Of a stretch of DNA of 64,000 nucleotides, positions 52,055-61,826 are shown one piece after another. Numbering within the stretch: the first letter of the stretch is position 1; every line of letters starts with the position of its first letter. The notes beneath the pieces are model-generated. The model ran no database searches and had not been told where the DNA came from. It saw only the letters and a program-made list of their open reading frames with translations. The stretch is from Flavobacterium petrolei (GTDB lineage Bacteria; Bacteroidota; Bacteroidia; Flavobacteriales; Flavobacteriaceae): NCBI RefSeq assembly GCF_003314435.2, contig NZ_QNVY02000001.1, positions 248,001 through 312,000 of the forward strand, read 5' to 3'. Position numbers and translations under genes: made by a program.

Positions 52055-53461
52055 CTACTTATTTTTTTTTCCGGTAACAGTAGTTTGTAGTCCCATGTAA
52101 TCTTGGACTGTTCTGAAACCAATAAAACTTCTTGCGGAATCAGCATATTCAAAATCCCTCGTACTTACCTGTAGGAAATAAGCAACATCTTTCCATGATC
52201 CTCCACGAACAACTTTACGTTTATTAGAAGCATCAGTAACATTCGGATTCATAGAAGAAACATATTCATATCCATTAGGATCATATGCAGAATCAGTCCA
52301 TTCAGAAACATTACCTGCCATGTTATACAGATTATAGCCATTTGGTTCATACGATTTTGCTTCTACCGTATACAATGCCTCATCAGCAGCGTAATCTCCT
52401 CTATTAGGTTTGAAATTAGCAAGAAAACAACCTCTGTCATTTTTCGTATAAGGACCACCCCAAGGGTATGTAGCAGACTCTAATCCTCCCCTTGCAGAAT
52501 ATTCCCATTCAGCTTCTGTTGGCAATCTAAAAGAATTGATCAGATCTTGACCTTTCTTTTTTGATTTAATATATGTATTTTTATTCAATGTTCTCCATGC
52601 ACAAAACGCTTTTGCTTGAGTCCATTTTATACCAACGACAGGGTATTCCCCGTAAGCTTTATGCCAAAAATAATCATTGTGCATTGGTTCATTATAGGAG
52701 TAAGCAAAATCTTTAATCCAAACAGTTGTGTCAGGATATATTTTAACTTCTTCTGTTTTTACGAAATCTTTTCTTTTACCCACTTTTGCTTTCGCTGCTG
52801 CTTGAATATCCATCCAAGAATAACGAAACTTTAATTTATCTACATCAATTGTACGCAAACCATTGTATGAAGCTTCTATAGGCAAATACATTGAATCCAT
52901 AACTTCGGTATAATACTCATCAGGATACAGTTTAGTATCTCTAATTAATTTAACCTTTTTATTTAATTTTCTACCTGCATATTGATCATCGTCGGTACCA
53001 ACACTATAATAGTTGTCATACATATATTTATCATAAGCAGTCATTTTTTCTGGATCTGCATCATTAAAAGCATAGTCACCTATACTTCCTGCATTTTTCC
53101 CTTTTGCATTTTCTGCTCCAGCTTTCAATCCGCTTTGATCAGCCAATATGGCTAATCGCACTCTCATTGTAGAATCTTTTACCCATTCAACAAATTGACG
53201 ATATTCACTGTTTGTTATTTCAGTTTCGTCCATGTAAAAAGATCTAACAGTAACTGTTTTTGTTGGAGCATCATCTACATGAGCCATATCATCATCTGAT
53301 TTACCCATAATAAACGATCCACCAGGAACCAAAGTCATACCGTAAGGCTTTTCAGGATGCCATTTTTCTCCTTTAACACCAACCAATTCACCTTTGTCAC
53401 TTGACTTTCCACAGCTAATTAACAAGGTCAAAATTGCCGTAAATGCAATGAACTTCTTCAT
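52055..53461 (-). CDS. gldK: Gliding motility lipoprotein GldK
   Basis: 468 residues. Lipoprotein signal FIAFTAILTLLISCGKSSD, then a formylglycine-generating/sulfatase-modifying-factor fold (PGGSFIMGKSDDDMAHVDDA, FYMDETEITNSEYRQF, RLPTEAEWEYSARGG, NMAGNVSEWTDSAYD, VVRGGSWKDVAYFLQVSTRD). GldK carries this fold without the enzyme role and builds the outer-membrane-linked ring with GldN. First gene of the gld row, with its own promoter. Confidence 0.97.
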   Translation of the reverse strand: MKKFIAFTAILTLLISCGKSSDKGELVGVKGEKWHPEKPYGMTLVPGGSFIMGKSDDDMAHVDDAPTKTVTVRSFYMDETEITNSEYRQFVEWVKDSTMRVRLAILADQSGLKAGAENAKGKNAGSIGDYAFNDADPEKMTAYDKYMYDNYYSVGTDDDQYAGRKLNKKVKLIRDTKLYPDEYYTEVMDSMYLPIEASYNGLRTIDVDKLKFRYSWMDIQAAAKAKVGKRKDFVKTEEVKIYPDTTVWIKDFAYSYNEPMHNDYFWHKAYGEYPVVGIKWTQAKAFCAWRTLNKNTYIKSKKKGQDLINSFRLPTEAEWEYSARGGLESATYPWGGPYTKNDRGCFLANFKPNRGDYAADEALYTVEAKSYEPNGYNLYNMAGNVSEWTDSAYDPNGYEYVSSMNPNVTDASNKRKVVRGGSWKDVAYFLQVSTRDFEYADSARSFIGFRTVQDYMGLQTTVTGKKNK

Positions 53462-53498
53462 ATAATTTTTGGATTAACTATTCATTATTTTTAAGGGT

Positions 53499-53530
53499 GT
53501 AAACGTATTTATAATTTTCATAAAAAACAA
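53499..53530 (-). promoter_or_regulatory. Promoter of the gldKLMN operon
   Basis: On the minus strand TTG (53530-53528), a 20-nt spacer, and TACGTTTAC (53507-53499), about 38 bp before the gldK start. Confidence 0.65.
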
Positions 53531-53594
53531 TTTTTTAAACAAAAGAAATCACATTTTTTTATAAAAACATTAACAAATAAAAATAAAAAAAATT

Positions 53595-54746
53595 TTAATA
53601 AATATTTTTGCGTTGTGCTTTCCACCATCTCTCAGGCAATTCTTGATTACAAGCCTGGAGGTATTCATTATAAGAACATGGTAATAACGAATTTCTTTTT
53701 AATTTATTATTAACATTTGAAATAAATGGAATTTCTATCCACCAGCGGTCTGTTTTATCGCTTTTATAGAAAATTAATTCCTCCTCTTCCAATGGAACAA
53801 TGTATTTTAAATAATTCTCTTTGCTTCCAAAAGGATACTCATTCGAACGATAATGAAACCCTTCGATAAAATACCAAATTACCTGTGCAATCAGTACCGA
53901 TTCTTGTATTGAATTATTGTGGTTGAATATCCCAAACGAAGATACTTTATCACTTATTCCAGCATATCGAGACAAAGAGCAAATTTCTTTACCATTAAAA
54001 CCATTGGGTTGAAACGCAATAAAATTTCCGGAATCAGACGATTTTATAGAATTCAAATCAATACTTACCAAATCCGCATCCCTAAAAACTGGCTCTGAAA
54101 TAGCAATATTATTAGACACTTCTCCTAATCTATATCCATCAAAGAATAATTTTTCTATCAAATCTATTTCTTCCTGAGAATTAAAATAAGTTTGATACCC
54201 TATATTACAATAGTTAAAAAGATTATTAGGCTCGTCTATAATTATTTTTGTCAAATAAGAAGATGCAGAAACTTCTTCATCTTCTTTTCCGAAATCAAAT
54301 TTATTATCAATAGAAACCAAGTTGACCATTTGTTCCAAATCATCATACGCTCTATAAAGCGCATACGTTATATCCTGAGAACCTCCTATAACTATTGGCG
54401 TGATTTTTTTCTTAATCAAACTTGCCACCACTTTTTTTACTGCAAAATAAGTGTCCATAACCGAATTCCCTGCAGCAATATCGCCCAAATCAGCAATTGA
54501 TGCATCCCAGTTTCCTGGAAACAAACCATATAATTCTTTTCTGAGTGGTACCAAATCTACATCTGAAACCGCTTTTTTATCTCCGCGGTTTTCTAAAACC
54601 CCTATTACGGCTATTTTAATCTTATTCAAATCTGGAAATTGCTCCTTCGTATGTAAAACTATTTTACTGCCAAGTTGCTGTGAAGTCAATCCATTTATAA
54701 ACTCCTGGATTTCATCATCTATTGGTTTAAGAAAATCAAATTCCAT
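53595..54746 (-). CDS. Arginase/formimidoylglutamase-fold protein with altered metal ligands
   Basis: 383 residues of the ureohydrolase fold, usually annotated as formimidoylglutamase. The three ligand motifs are degenerate. GGxHS reads GGSQD (His lost), DAHxD reads DNKFD (His replaced by Lys), and SxDxD reads SIDLN (second Asp replaced by Asn). Three of the six Mn ligands are thus missing, so a binuclear Mn enzyme is unlikely. A divergent or structural role is more plausible. The gene begins 3 bp after topA ends and precedes the gldK promoter; both arguments are positional. C-terminus rich in Trp/Lys (ELPERWWKAQRKNIY). Confidence 0.8.
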   Translation of the reverse strand: MEFDFLKPIDDEIQEFINGLTSQQLGSKIVLHTKEQFPDLNKIKIAVIGVLENRGDKKAVSDVDLVPLRKELYGLFPGNWDASIADLGDIAAGNSVMDTYFAVKKVVASLIKKKITPIVIGGSQDITYALYRAYDDLEQMVNLVSIDNKFDFGKEDEEVSASSYLTKIIIDEPNNLFNYCNIGYQTYFNSQEEIDLIEKLFFDGYRLGEVSNNIAISEPVFRDADLVSIDLNSIKSSDSGNFIAFQPNGFNGKEICSLSRYAGISDKVSSFGIFNHNNSIQESVLIAQVIWYFIEGFHYRSNEYPFGSKENYLKYIVPLEEEELIFYKSDKTDRWWIEIPFISNVNNKLKRNSLLPCSYNEYLQACNQELPERWWKAQRKNIY

Positions 54747-54749
54747 TTT

Positions 54750-57278
54750 TTACTTTTTTGCTACGGGTTTCTTAACTGCTGTTTTTTTCGCCACTGCTTT
54801 CTTTGCAGGCGCTTTTTTAGCAGCTACTTTTTTAGCAGGCGTTTTCTTGGCAATCATTTCTTGAACTTCTTCCAATGTCAATTTAGTAGCATCAACATCT
54901 TTGCTTAATTCAATTTTGATTTTCCCTTTGGTAATAACCGAGCGTCCCCAACGGGCTTTTTCGACTAAAATCCCTTCTTCTTCCCAGTTATGCAAAACCT
55001 TATCAATATTCTTTTGCAATTTATCTTCAATCAACGCTTCAATATCAGCTTGAGACAAATTATCAAAATTATATTTCTTACTTACATTGATAAACAACCC
55101 GTCCCATTTGATGAAAGGACCAAAACGACCTGTTCCTTTTTGCACACCTTCGCCTTTATAAACTGCAATTGGAGCATCTGCTATTGCTTTTTCATCAATT
55201 AATTCCTGCGCTCTTTCAAAATCTACATCTAATGGGTTTTCTCCTTTTGGCAAGGAAACAAAAGCCGCACCATGACGAATATAAGGACCGTAACGGCCAT
55301 TACTTACTTCAACTTCTTCTCCTTTATATTCACCTAAATTTTTTGGCAATAAAAATAAATTCAATGTTTCTTCTAGAGTGATGTTTCCAATGTTTTGATC
55401 GTTCATCAAACTCGCAAACTTTTTCTCTTCATCATCTGCAGCTCCAATTTGAGCCATTGGTCCAAATTTCCCTAAACGAACTGAAACCGGTTTTCCTGTT
55501 TTTGGATCTGTCCCCAGAATTCTTTCACCGCTTTCTCTTTCTGCATTGGCTTCGACATCTTTCACAGTTGGATGAAATTTATCATAAAACTCCTGCATCA
55601 TTTTTGTCCAAACGATATTTCCATCTGCAATTTCATCAAAATCCTGTTCCACTTTTGCCGTGAAATTATAATCTAAAATATTTCCGAAATTCTTTACCAA
55701 GAAATCCGTAACAATCGTTCCAATATCTGTAGGAACTAATTTTCCTTTATCAGAACCGGTATTTTCTTTCAATAGCTTCTCTCCTACTTTTCCAGATTGT
55801 AACGTCAATTGCGTATAATTACGTTCTTGTCCGTCAAGATTTCCTTTCTCTACATAATTTCTATTGATTATTGTAGAAATCGTTGGCGCATAAGTAGAAG
55901 GACGACCAATTCCCAGTTCCTCTAATTTTTTTACCAAAGAAGCTTCAGTATATCTTGCAGCAGCACGAGAATATCTCTCTGTCGCAGTAATGTAATTATT
56001 TTGTAATTTTTCGTTGACTTTCATTGCAGGCAACATTCCTTCTTGCTCTTCTTCATCGTCATCATGACCTTCCAAATACACTTTCAAGAAACCTTCAAAA
56101 AGCAACACTTCTCCAGATGCAGTGAATATTTCACCGTGATTGTTTGCTTCAATTTTTACGTTGGTTCGTTCTAATTGCGCATCACTCATTTGCGAAGCCA
56201 ACGTTCTTTTCCAAATCAAATCATACAAACGCGCTTGATCTCTGTCAATATCTACCGTATGACGGGACATATCCGTAGGTCGAATCGCCTCGTGCGCTTC
56301 CTGTGCCCCTTTGCTTTTATTGACAAAAGTTCGAGGTTTAGAGAACTCTTTTCCATAGGATTTGATAATTTCTGCCTGGGCAGCTTCCATCGCATCTTTG
56401 GATAAATTCACACTATCCGTTCTCATATACGTGATAAGTCCGGCTTCGTACAAACGCTGTGCTAACTGCATGGTAATTCCAACAGGTAAATACAATTTAC
56501 GAGCGGCTTCTTGTTGTAAAGTCGAAGTGGTAAATGGACCCGTTGGTGATTTTTTGGTAGGTTTCGTTTCTAAATCGGCTACCTTATATGTAGAACCTAT
56601 ATTTTTATTTAAAAAATCTTCAGCTTCTTTTTTAGTATTGAAATTTTTAGGTAGTTTGGCTTTGAATATTTTTCCAGATTCGTTAGTAAATTCAGCCACT
56701 ACAGAATACGTAGCAATAGCTTTAAAATTTTGAATTTCCCTTTCACGTTCCACAATCAAACGAACAGAAACAGATTGTACACGTCCGGCAGAAAGTCCGC
56801 CTTTTATTTTTCTCCAAAGTACAGGCGATAATTCATATCCAACCAATCGATCTAATACACGTCGCGCTTGTTGCGCATTGACTAAATTATAATCGATTTC
56901 ACGTGGATTATCAATCGCTTTTAGAATCGCAGTCTTAGTAATTTCGTGAAATACAATACGTTTTGTTTTGCTTTTGTCTAATTTTAATTCTTCGGCTAAA
57001 TGCCAAGAAATAGCCTCACCCTCTCGATCCTCATCACTTGCTAACCAAACCATTTCAGCTTTTTTAGCCAGTCCTTTTAATTTAGTAACCAACGCTTTTT
57101 TATCAGCAGAAACTTCGTATTTAGGTTTGAAACCATTTTCCACATCTACTCCAATTTCTTTGGATGGTAAGTCGGCAATATGTCCATAACTGGACTCTAC
57201 CTGAAAATCACTCCCTAAAAATTTTTCGATTGTTTTTGCCTTTGCAGGTGATTCAACTATAACTAAATTCTTTGCCAT
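54750..57278 (-). CDS. topA: DNA topoisomerase I
   Basis: 842 residues. TOPRIM domain at the start (LVIVESPAKAKTIEKFLG; SDEDREGEAISWHLAEEL) and active-site Tyr in GLITYMRTDSVNLS. Instead of classic zinc fingers, several topoisomerase C-terminal repeats follow (GRYGPYIRHGAAFVSLP; GRFGPFIKWDGLFINV), then a Lys/Ala/Pro-rich tail of about 35 residues of AKK repeats. It relaxes negative supercoils. The basic tail is common in Bacteroidota and probably binds DNA. Confidence 0.98.
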   Translation of the reverse strand: MAKNLVIVESPAKAKTIEKFLGSDFQVESSYGHIADLPSKEIGVDVENGFKPKYEVSADKKALVTKLKGLAKKAEMVWLASDEDREGEAISWHLAEELKLDKSKTKRIVFHEITKTAILKAIDNPREIDYNLVNAQQARRVLDRLVGYELSPVLWRKIKGGLSAGRVQSVSVRLIVEREREIQNFKAIATYSVVAEFTNESGKIFKAKLPKNFNTKKEAEDFLNKNIGSTYKVADLETKPTKKSPTGPFTTSTLQQEAARKLYLPVGITMQLAQRLYEAGLITYMRTDSVNLSKDAMEAAQAEIIKSYGKEFSKPRTFVNKSKGAQEAHEAIRPTDMSRHTVDIDRDQARLYDLIWKRTLASQMSDAQLERTNVKIEANNHGEIFTASGEVLLFEGFLKVYLEGHDDDEEEQEGMLPAMKVNEKLQNNYITATERYSRAAARYTEASLVKKLEELGIGRPSTYAPTISTIINRNYVEKGNLDGQERNYTQLTLQSGKVGEKLLKENTGSDKGKLVPTDIGTIVTDFLVKNFGNILDYNFTAKVEQDFDEIADGNIVWTKMMQEFYDKFHPTVKDVEANAERESGERILGTDPKTGKPVSVRLGKFGPMAQIGAADDEEKKFASLMNDQNIGNITLEETLNLFLLPKNLGEYKGEEVEVSNGRYGPYIRHGAAFVSLPKGENPLDVDFERAQELIDEKAIADAPIAVYKGEGVQKGTGRFGPFIKWDGLFINVSKKYNFDNLSQADIEALIEDKLQKNIDKVLHNWEEEGILVEKARWGRSVITKGKIKIELSKDVDATKLTLEEVQEMIAKKTPAKKVAAKKAPAKKAVAKKTAVKKPVAKK

Positions 57279-57459
57279 ATTCCGATTGTTTATGTCGGCA
57301 AAAGTATATGATTTTTTTAAATTTTAAGTTTTTTAAATTTTAAAAGTCAATTTAATCGTTGAATAGCGGGTTTTAACATATTTAAATTCAATAAATTTTG
57401 GATCAATTTATCTGTTACTACAAACGCCTTAAAATAGTGTTAATTCTTAATCTGACATC

Positions 57460-57492
57460 TTGTCATATTTATTTGAATTGCGTTATCTTTGC
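57460..57492 (+). promoter_or_regulatory. Promoter of miaB
   Basis: TTG at 57460-57462, a 21-nt spacer, and TATCTTTGC at 57484-57492. The start codon at 57509 leaves a leader of only about ten bases. Confidence 0.78.
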
Positions 57493-57508
57493 ACTTTGAA
57501 AATACAAG

Positions 57509-58954
57509 ATGGAAAAGATTATTGAAGAAAGTAAACAAGGTGAAAGTCTTGTTTTAGAGAATAAACCTGAGAATACAAAAAAGCTATTTATAGAAAGTTA
57601 CGGTTGCGCGATGAATTTTTCGGACAGCGAAATTGTAGCTTCCATATTATCTGGAAACGGATATAATACGACTCAAGTACTGGAAGAAGCCGATTTGGTT
57701 TTGGTCAATACCTGTTCTATTCGGGACAAGGCAGAACAAACCATTCGTAAACGTTTGGAGAAATACAATGCGGTGAAACGCATTAATCCGAAGATGAAAG
57801 TCGGCGTTTTGGGCTGTATGGCCGAGCGTTTGAAAAGTCAATTCCTTGAAGAAGAAAAAATCGTTGACCTTGTTGTAGGACCTGATGCTTATAAAGATTT
57901 ACCAAACCTTTTGCAAGAAGTTGAAGAAGGCCGAGATGCGATTAATGTGATTTTGTCGAAAGACGAAACCTATGGTGATATTTCACCGGTTCGATTGATG
58001 AGCAACGGAATTACAGCTTTGGTTTCTATCACGCGTGGTTGTGATAATATGTGTACGTTTTGCGTGGTACCTTTTACCCGCGGACGCGAACGCAGCCGTG
58101 AACCACAAAGTATCATGAAAGAAATCCAAGATTTATGGGACAAAGGATTTAAAGAAATTACGCTTTTGGGACAAAACGTGGATAGTTTCCTTTGGTACGG
58201 CGGCGGATTGAAAAAAGATTTTGAGAATGCTACCGAAATGCAAAAAGCTACTGCAGTTGACTTTGATCAATTACTGGAAATGGTGGCTGTTGGTTTTCCT
58301 AAAATGAGAATCCGATTTTCGACCTCTAATCCGCAAGACATGCACGAAAGTATTTTACATGTGATTGCAAAACATCCTAATATTTGCAAACACATTCACT
58401 TACCAGTTCAATCTGGAAGCAATAGAATCCTAAAAGAGATGAATCGTTTGCATACGCGTGAAGAATACATGACTTTGATTGACAAAATCAAAACTATTAT
58501 TCCAAATAGCTCTATTTCTCAGGATATGATTGCTGGTTTCCCAACAGAAACCGAACAAAATCATCAAGACACAATGAGCTTGATGGAATATGTGAAATAT
58601 AATTTTGGTTATATGTATTCGTATTCCGAACGTCCGGGAACATTGGCAGGAAGAAAAATGGAAGACGACGTTCCAGAAGAAACAAAAGCAAGAAGATTGC
58701 AGGAAATTGTCGATTTACAACAAAAACACGCTTGGTTCCGCTCTGAGGAATTCATTGGACAAACTGTAGAAGTTTTGGTTGAGAAAGTTTCCAAAAAATC
58801 GACACAAGAGTTTTCAGGAAGAAATTCACAAAGTATTACCGTGGTTTTTCCAAAAGAAAATTACAAGATTGGAGATTTTGTAAATGTGAGAATCACTTCT
58901 TGCACAAGCGGAACTTTGAAAGGAGAAGCAGTTGGGTTGAGTGAGATGAATTAA
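57509..58954 (+). CDS. miaB: tRNA-2-methylthio-N6-dimethylallyladenosine synthase
   Basis: 481 residues. N-terminal methylthiotransferase domain with Cys residues in SYGCAMNFSDSE, NTCSIRDKA and GVLGCMAER (first Fe-S cluster); radical-SAM motif RGCDNMCTFC (C-x3-C-x2-C); C-terminal TRAM domain. It adds a methylthio group to i6A37 of tRNAs. Followed by the sigma-54 activator gene on the same strand after 84 bp. Confidence 0.97.
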   Translation: MEKIIEESKQGESLVLENKPENTKKLFIESYGCAMNFSDSEIVASILSGNGYNTTQVLEEADLVLVNTCSIRDKAEQTIRKRLEKYNAVKRINPKMKVGVLGCMAERLKSQFLEEEKIVDLVVGPDAYKDLPNLLQEVEEGRDAINVILSKDETYGDISPVRLMSNGITALVSITRGCDNMCTFCVVPFTRGRERSREPQSIMKEIQDLWDKGFKEITLLGQNVDSFLWYGGGLKKDFENATEMQKATAVDFDQLLEMVAVGFPKMRIRFSTSNPQDMHESILHVIAKHPNICKHIHLPVQSGSNRILKEMNRLHTREEYMTLIDKIKTIIPNSSISQDMIAGFPTETEQNHQDTMSLMEYVKYNFGYMYSYSERPGTLAGRKMEDDVPEETKARRLQEIVDLQQKHAWFRSEEFIGQTVEVLVEKVSKKSTQEFSGRNSQSITVVFPKENYKIGDFVNVRITSCTSGTLKGEAVGLSEMN

Positions 58955-58964
58955 GAAAAAGTTT

Positions 58965-59014
58965 GTTTCAGGTTTCAGGTTTAAAGTTGTCTCGATAACT
59001 TGAAACTTGAAGCA
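58965..59014 (+). repeat. Heptad repeats forming a hairpin before the sigma-54 activator gene
   Basis: GTTTCAG GTTTCAG GTTTAAA (58965-58985), then ACTTGAAACTTGAAG (58998-59012), which is near-complementary to the first run. The tandem heptads therefore fold back. Ends about 25 bp before the ATG at 59039. Confidence 0.6.
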
Positions 59015-59038
59015 AAGAAAACTTTAAACAAAAATAAT

Positions 59039-60295
59039 ATGGAATCAGTTCAAGCTATAAAACAACGATTTGAGATTATCGGGAATGACCCGAAGCTTAA
59101 TCGTGCGATAGAAAAAGCCATTCAGGTTGCTCCTACTGATATTACGGTATTAGTAGCGGGAGAAAGCGGAGTTGGAAAAGAAAACATTCCTCGAATTATC
59201 CATTCGCTTTCGCACAGAAAACATGGAAAATATATTGCCGTAAACTGTGGAGCCATTCCAGAAGGAACGATTGACAGTGAACTTTTTGGACATGAAAAAG
59301 GCGCTTTTACAGGAGCCACAGGCACTCGTGAAGGTTATTTTGAAGTCGCTGACGGCGGAACTATATTTCTGGATGAAGTAGGTGAATTACCGTTAACTAC
59401 ACAAGTTCGTTTGTTGCGTGTTCTTGAAAATGGCGAATTTATAAAAGTCGGTTCTTCACAAGTACAGAAAACGGACGTCAGAATTGTTGCGGCTACGAAT
59501 GTCAATTTATTTGATGCGATTGAAAAAGGGAAATTCCGTGAGGATTTGTATTATCGTTTGAGTACTGTGGATATTACTTTGCCGCCTTTGCGCGATCGAA
59601 AAGACGACATTCATTTATTGTTCCGGAAATTCGTTGCTGATTTTGCACATAAATATAAAATGCCTCCTTTGAAATTAGACGAAAATGCTATTCAATTATT
59701 GCAGAAATTTCGTTGGAGCGGAAACATTAGACAATTGCGAAATGTTGCGGAACAAATCTCCGTTTTAGAAACCAATAGAGATATATCTGCTGTGACTTTA
59801 CAATCATATTTGCCAGCGCAAGGAAGCAATTTACCTTCAGTTATAAAAGATAAAAAAAGCGAAAGTGATTTTAGTACCGAAAGGGAAATTTTGTACAAAG
59901 TACTTTTTGATATGAAAAGTGATTTGAATGATTTGAAAAAATTAACACTGGAACTAATTCAAAATGGAGGTTCAAAAGTGCAGGAAACGAATCAGAATTT
60001 GATAAAAAAAATATACGGTTCAAAAGAAAATGACAGTGAAATAGATTTTGAAGAAGAACCTAGAGCATCGTTAATAGCGTCTCAAAACAATGAGGATTTA
60101 TACCAGGAACATGATGACAATTATCTTTTTGCAGAAACCGTTGAGGAGGAAGAAACTTTACGTTTAGAACAAAAAGAAATTGAAATGATTAAAAAATCAT
60201 TAGAAAAAAATAAAGGAAAACGAAAAGCTGCCGCAGACGAATTAGGTATTTCGGAACGGACTTTATACCGAAAAATAAAGCAATTTGATTTGTAG
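59039..60295 (+). CDS. Sigma-54-dependent transcriptional activator without receiver domain
   Basis: 418 residues from the ATG at 59039; a TTG at 59000 is in frame but lies in the heptad hairpin. AAA+ core at residues 10-245 with Walker A GESGVGKE, the sigma-54-contacting GAFTGA, Walker B TIFLDEVGELP and the arginine-finger region FREDLYYRL. An acidic linker (EIDFEEEPRASL, VEEEETLRLEQKE) leads to a Fis-type HTH (RKAAADELGISERTLYRKIK). No receiver, PAS or GAF domain precedes the AAA+ core, so activity must be controlled otherwise. Flavobacteria carry this gene beside lptE and secG, as I recall. A sigma-54-like site precedes groES nearby. Confidence 0.93.
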   Translation: MESVQAIKQRFEIIGNDPKLNRAIEKAIQVAPTDITVLVAGESGVGKENIPRIIHSLSHRKHGKYIAVNCGAIPEGTIDSELFGHEKGAFTGATGTREGYFEVADGGTIFLDEVGELPLTTQVRLLRVLENGEFIKVGSSQVQKTDVRIVAATNVNLFDAIEKGKFREDLYYRLSTVDITLPPLRDRKDDIHLLFRKFVADFAHKYKMPPLKLDENAIQLLQKFRWSGNIRQLRNVAEQISVLETNRDISAVTLQSYLPAQGSNLPSVIKDKKSESDFSTEREILYKVLFDMKSDLNDLKKLTLELIQNGGSKVQETNQNLIKKIYGSKENDSEIDFEEEPRASLIASQNNEDLYQEHDDNYLFAETVEEEETLRLEQKEIEMIKKSLEKNKGKRKAAADELGISERTLYRKIKQFDL

Positions 60296-60387
60296 TTTTT
60301 CTTTCGAGACCTAAATGTCTTTGATTGAAAATGAATATATTTGAACCAGACTTTAGCAAATTAGCGAGGCAATTTTTAAAATAAAAA

Positions 60388-60891
60388 ATGAAACACATTA
60401 AACTTATTCTTTTTTCAATACTAATATTGAGCATCAATAGTTGCTCGGTTTATAACTTCACAGGAACCGGTAAAATCGACGCCGAAACATTCCAAGTTGG
60501 TTTTTTCCAAAATAATGCGGAGTTAATCGAACCCGGAATTGATCGTACATTTACATTAGAACTTCAAGATTTGATTCAGAACCAAACTAATCTAAACTTG
60601 GTCAAAAACGGTGCTGATTTGACATATGAAGGAGAAATTGTAGATTATAGAATTAGTCCAATGACAGCAACCGCGGATCAGCGAGCAGCTCAAAACCGTT
60701 TAACGATTCGGGTGAATGTTCGTTTTACCAATAAGAAAAAAGAAGCGGATGATTTTGAAAAACCATTCACATTTTTCTACGATTATCCAGCAGAACAACA
60801 ATTGACAGGCGCGACTTTGAATAGTGCTTTGAAAGATATTTTTGAAAGAATAACACAAGATATTTTCAACGAGTCATTAGCTAAATGGTAA
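60388..60891 (+). CDS. lptE: LPS-assembly lipoprotein LptE
   Basis: 167 residues. Lipoprotein signal IKLILFSILILSINSCSVYNF and the body FQVGFFQNNAELIEPGIDRTFTLELQDLI ... GEIVDYRISPM match Bacteroidota LptE, which plugs the LptD barrel that places LPS in the outer leaflet. Neighbour order sigma-54 activator - lptE - TPR - secG. 93 bp after the activator gene. Confidence 0.9.
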   Translation: MKHIKLILFSILILSINSCSVYNFTGTGKIDAETFQVGFFQNNAELIEPGIDRTFTLELQDLIQNQTNLNLVKNGADLTYEGEIVDYRISPMTATADQRAAQNRLTIRVNVRFTNKKKEADDFEKPFTFFYDYPAEQQLTGATLNSALKDIFERITQDIFNESLAKW

Positions 60892-60928
60892 ATGAGGTTT
60901 TATTCGGAAATTTGATGATTTGCTCAAT

Positions 60929-60968
60929 CGAATAACAAATTAATGAATAACCAAATAAACGAATAACC
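60929..60968 (+). repeat. CGAATAAC-type short repeats before the TPR-like gene
   Basis: CGAATAAC, TGAATAACC and CGAATAACC recur with AAAT-rich spacers across 40 bp, ending 3 bp before the start codon. Related in style to the CGAATTAAC repeat before groEL. Confidence 0.5.
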
Positions 60969-60971
60969 TTT

Positions 60972-61823
60972 ATGAATGTAACCGATTATACTTACTTGAT
61001 TAACAAACCCGATGCTATCCATGAAAAGCAAACGGAGGCTTTAGGAAAAGTACTCATTGAGTTTCCTTATTTTCAAAGTGCCAGAGCGATTCAATTAAAA
61101 GGACTTTACAATCAAAATAGTTTTAAATACAATGCTGCTTTAAAAATAACAGCAGCCTATTCAACGGACAGATCGGTTTTATTTGATTTCATCACATCGG
61201 ACACTTTTACTTCTATTCATAAAAGTCTGTATGATAAAAGAGCCCTCGAAATTTTAGATATACAAGTAATCGATAGTGAAATTCTTATTTCTGAAGAAAA
61301 ATCAGAAGTTAAAATAAACACATTAGAACAATCGATTCTGACTTCAATAAAGGAAGCTTCTCCAATTGAAAAAGAGAACAATTCAATAGCAATCGAGGAA
61401 AAACTAGCTATTGGAACACCGTTGGACTTCTCTAAAAAAGAACAACATTCCTTCCAAGAATGGCTACAGCTTTCGCGAACTGAACCAATTAAAAGAGAAA
61501 GTGAGCAACCAATACATCAAGCTGCACCAATAATAGATGCAGACAAAAGAAAAAAAACAGAATTAATTGATAAGTTTATAGAAACGAGTCCGAAGATTTC
61601 TCCATTAAAACATGGCGTACCTTCCACTGTTGCTTTTGACTTAAATGCAGCTGACAATTCCTTCTTAATGACGGAAACTTTAGCCAGAGTCTATTTGGAA
61701 CAAAAAAAATATCAAAAAGCGATTCAAGCTTATGAAATATTAATTTTGAAATATCCAGAAAAAAGTAGTTTCTTTGCAGACCGCATAACGGATATTAAGA
61801 TTTTACAACATAATAATAATTAA
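60972..61823 (+). CDS. TPR-like protein of unknown function
   Basis: 283 residues, cytosolic, without a signal peptide. The N-terminal region is helical (FPYFQSARAIQLKGLYNQNSFKY) and resembles TPR arrays. The middle is low-complexity and charged. The C-terminal TPR is clear: FLMTETLARVYLEQKKYQKAIQAYEILILKYPEK. The gene ends 3 bp before secG, so the two are co-transcribed. A scaffold role near the Sec or Lpt systems is speculation based on position. Confidence 0.8.
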   Translation: MNVTDYTYLINKPDAIHEKQTEALGKVLIEFPYFQSARAIQLKGLYNQNSFKYNAALKITAAYSTDRSVLFDFITSDTFTSIHKSLYDKRALEILDIQVIDSEILISEEKSEVKINTLEQSILTSIKEASPIEKENNSIAIEEKLAIGTPLDFSKKEQHSFQEWLQLSRTEPIKRESEQPIHQAAPIIDADKRKKTELIDKFIETSPKISPLKHGVPSTVAFDLNAADNSFLMTETLARVYLEQKKYQKAIQAYEILILKYPEKSSFFADRITDIKILQHNNN

Positions 61824-61826
61824 ACA

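Noticed and set aside
53595..54746. Formimidoylglutamase completing a histidine pathway with hutU
   Set aside because: Half of the metal ligands are missing and the gene is 40 kb from hutU beside topA and gldK.
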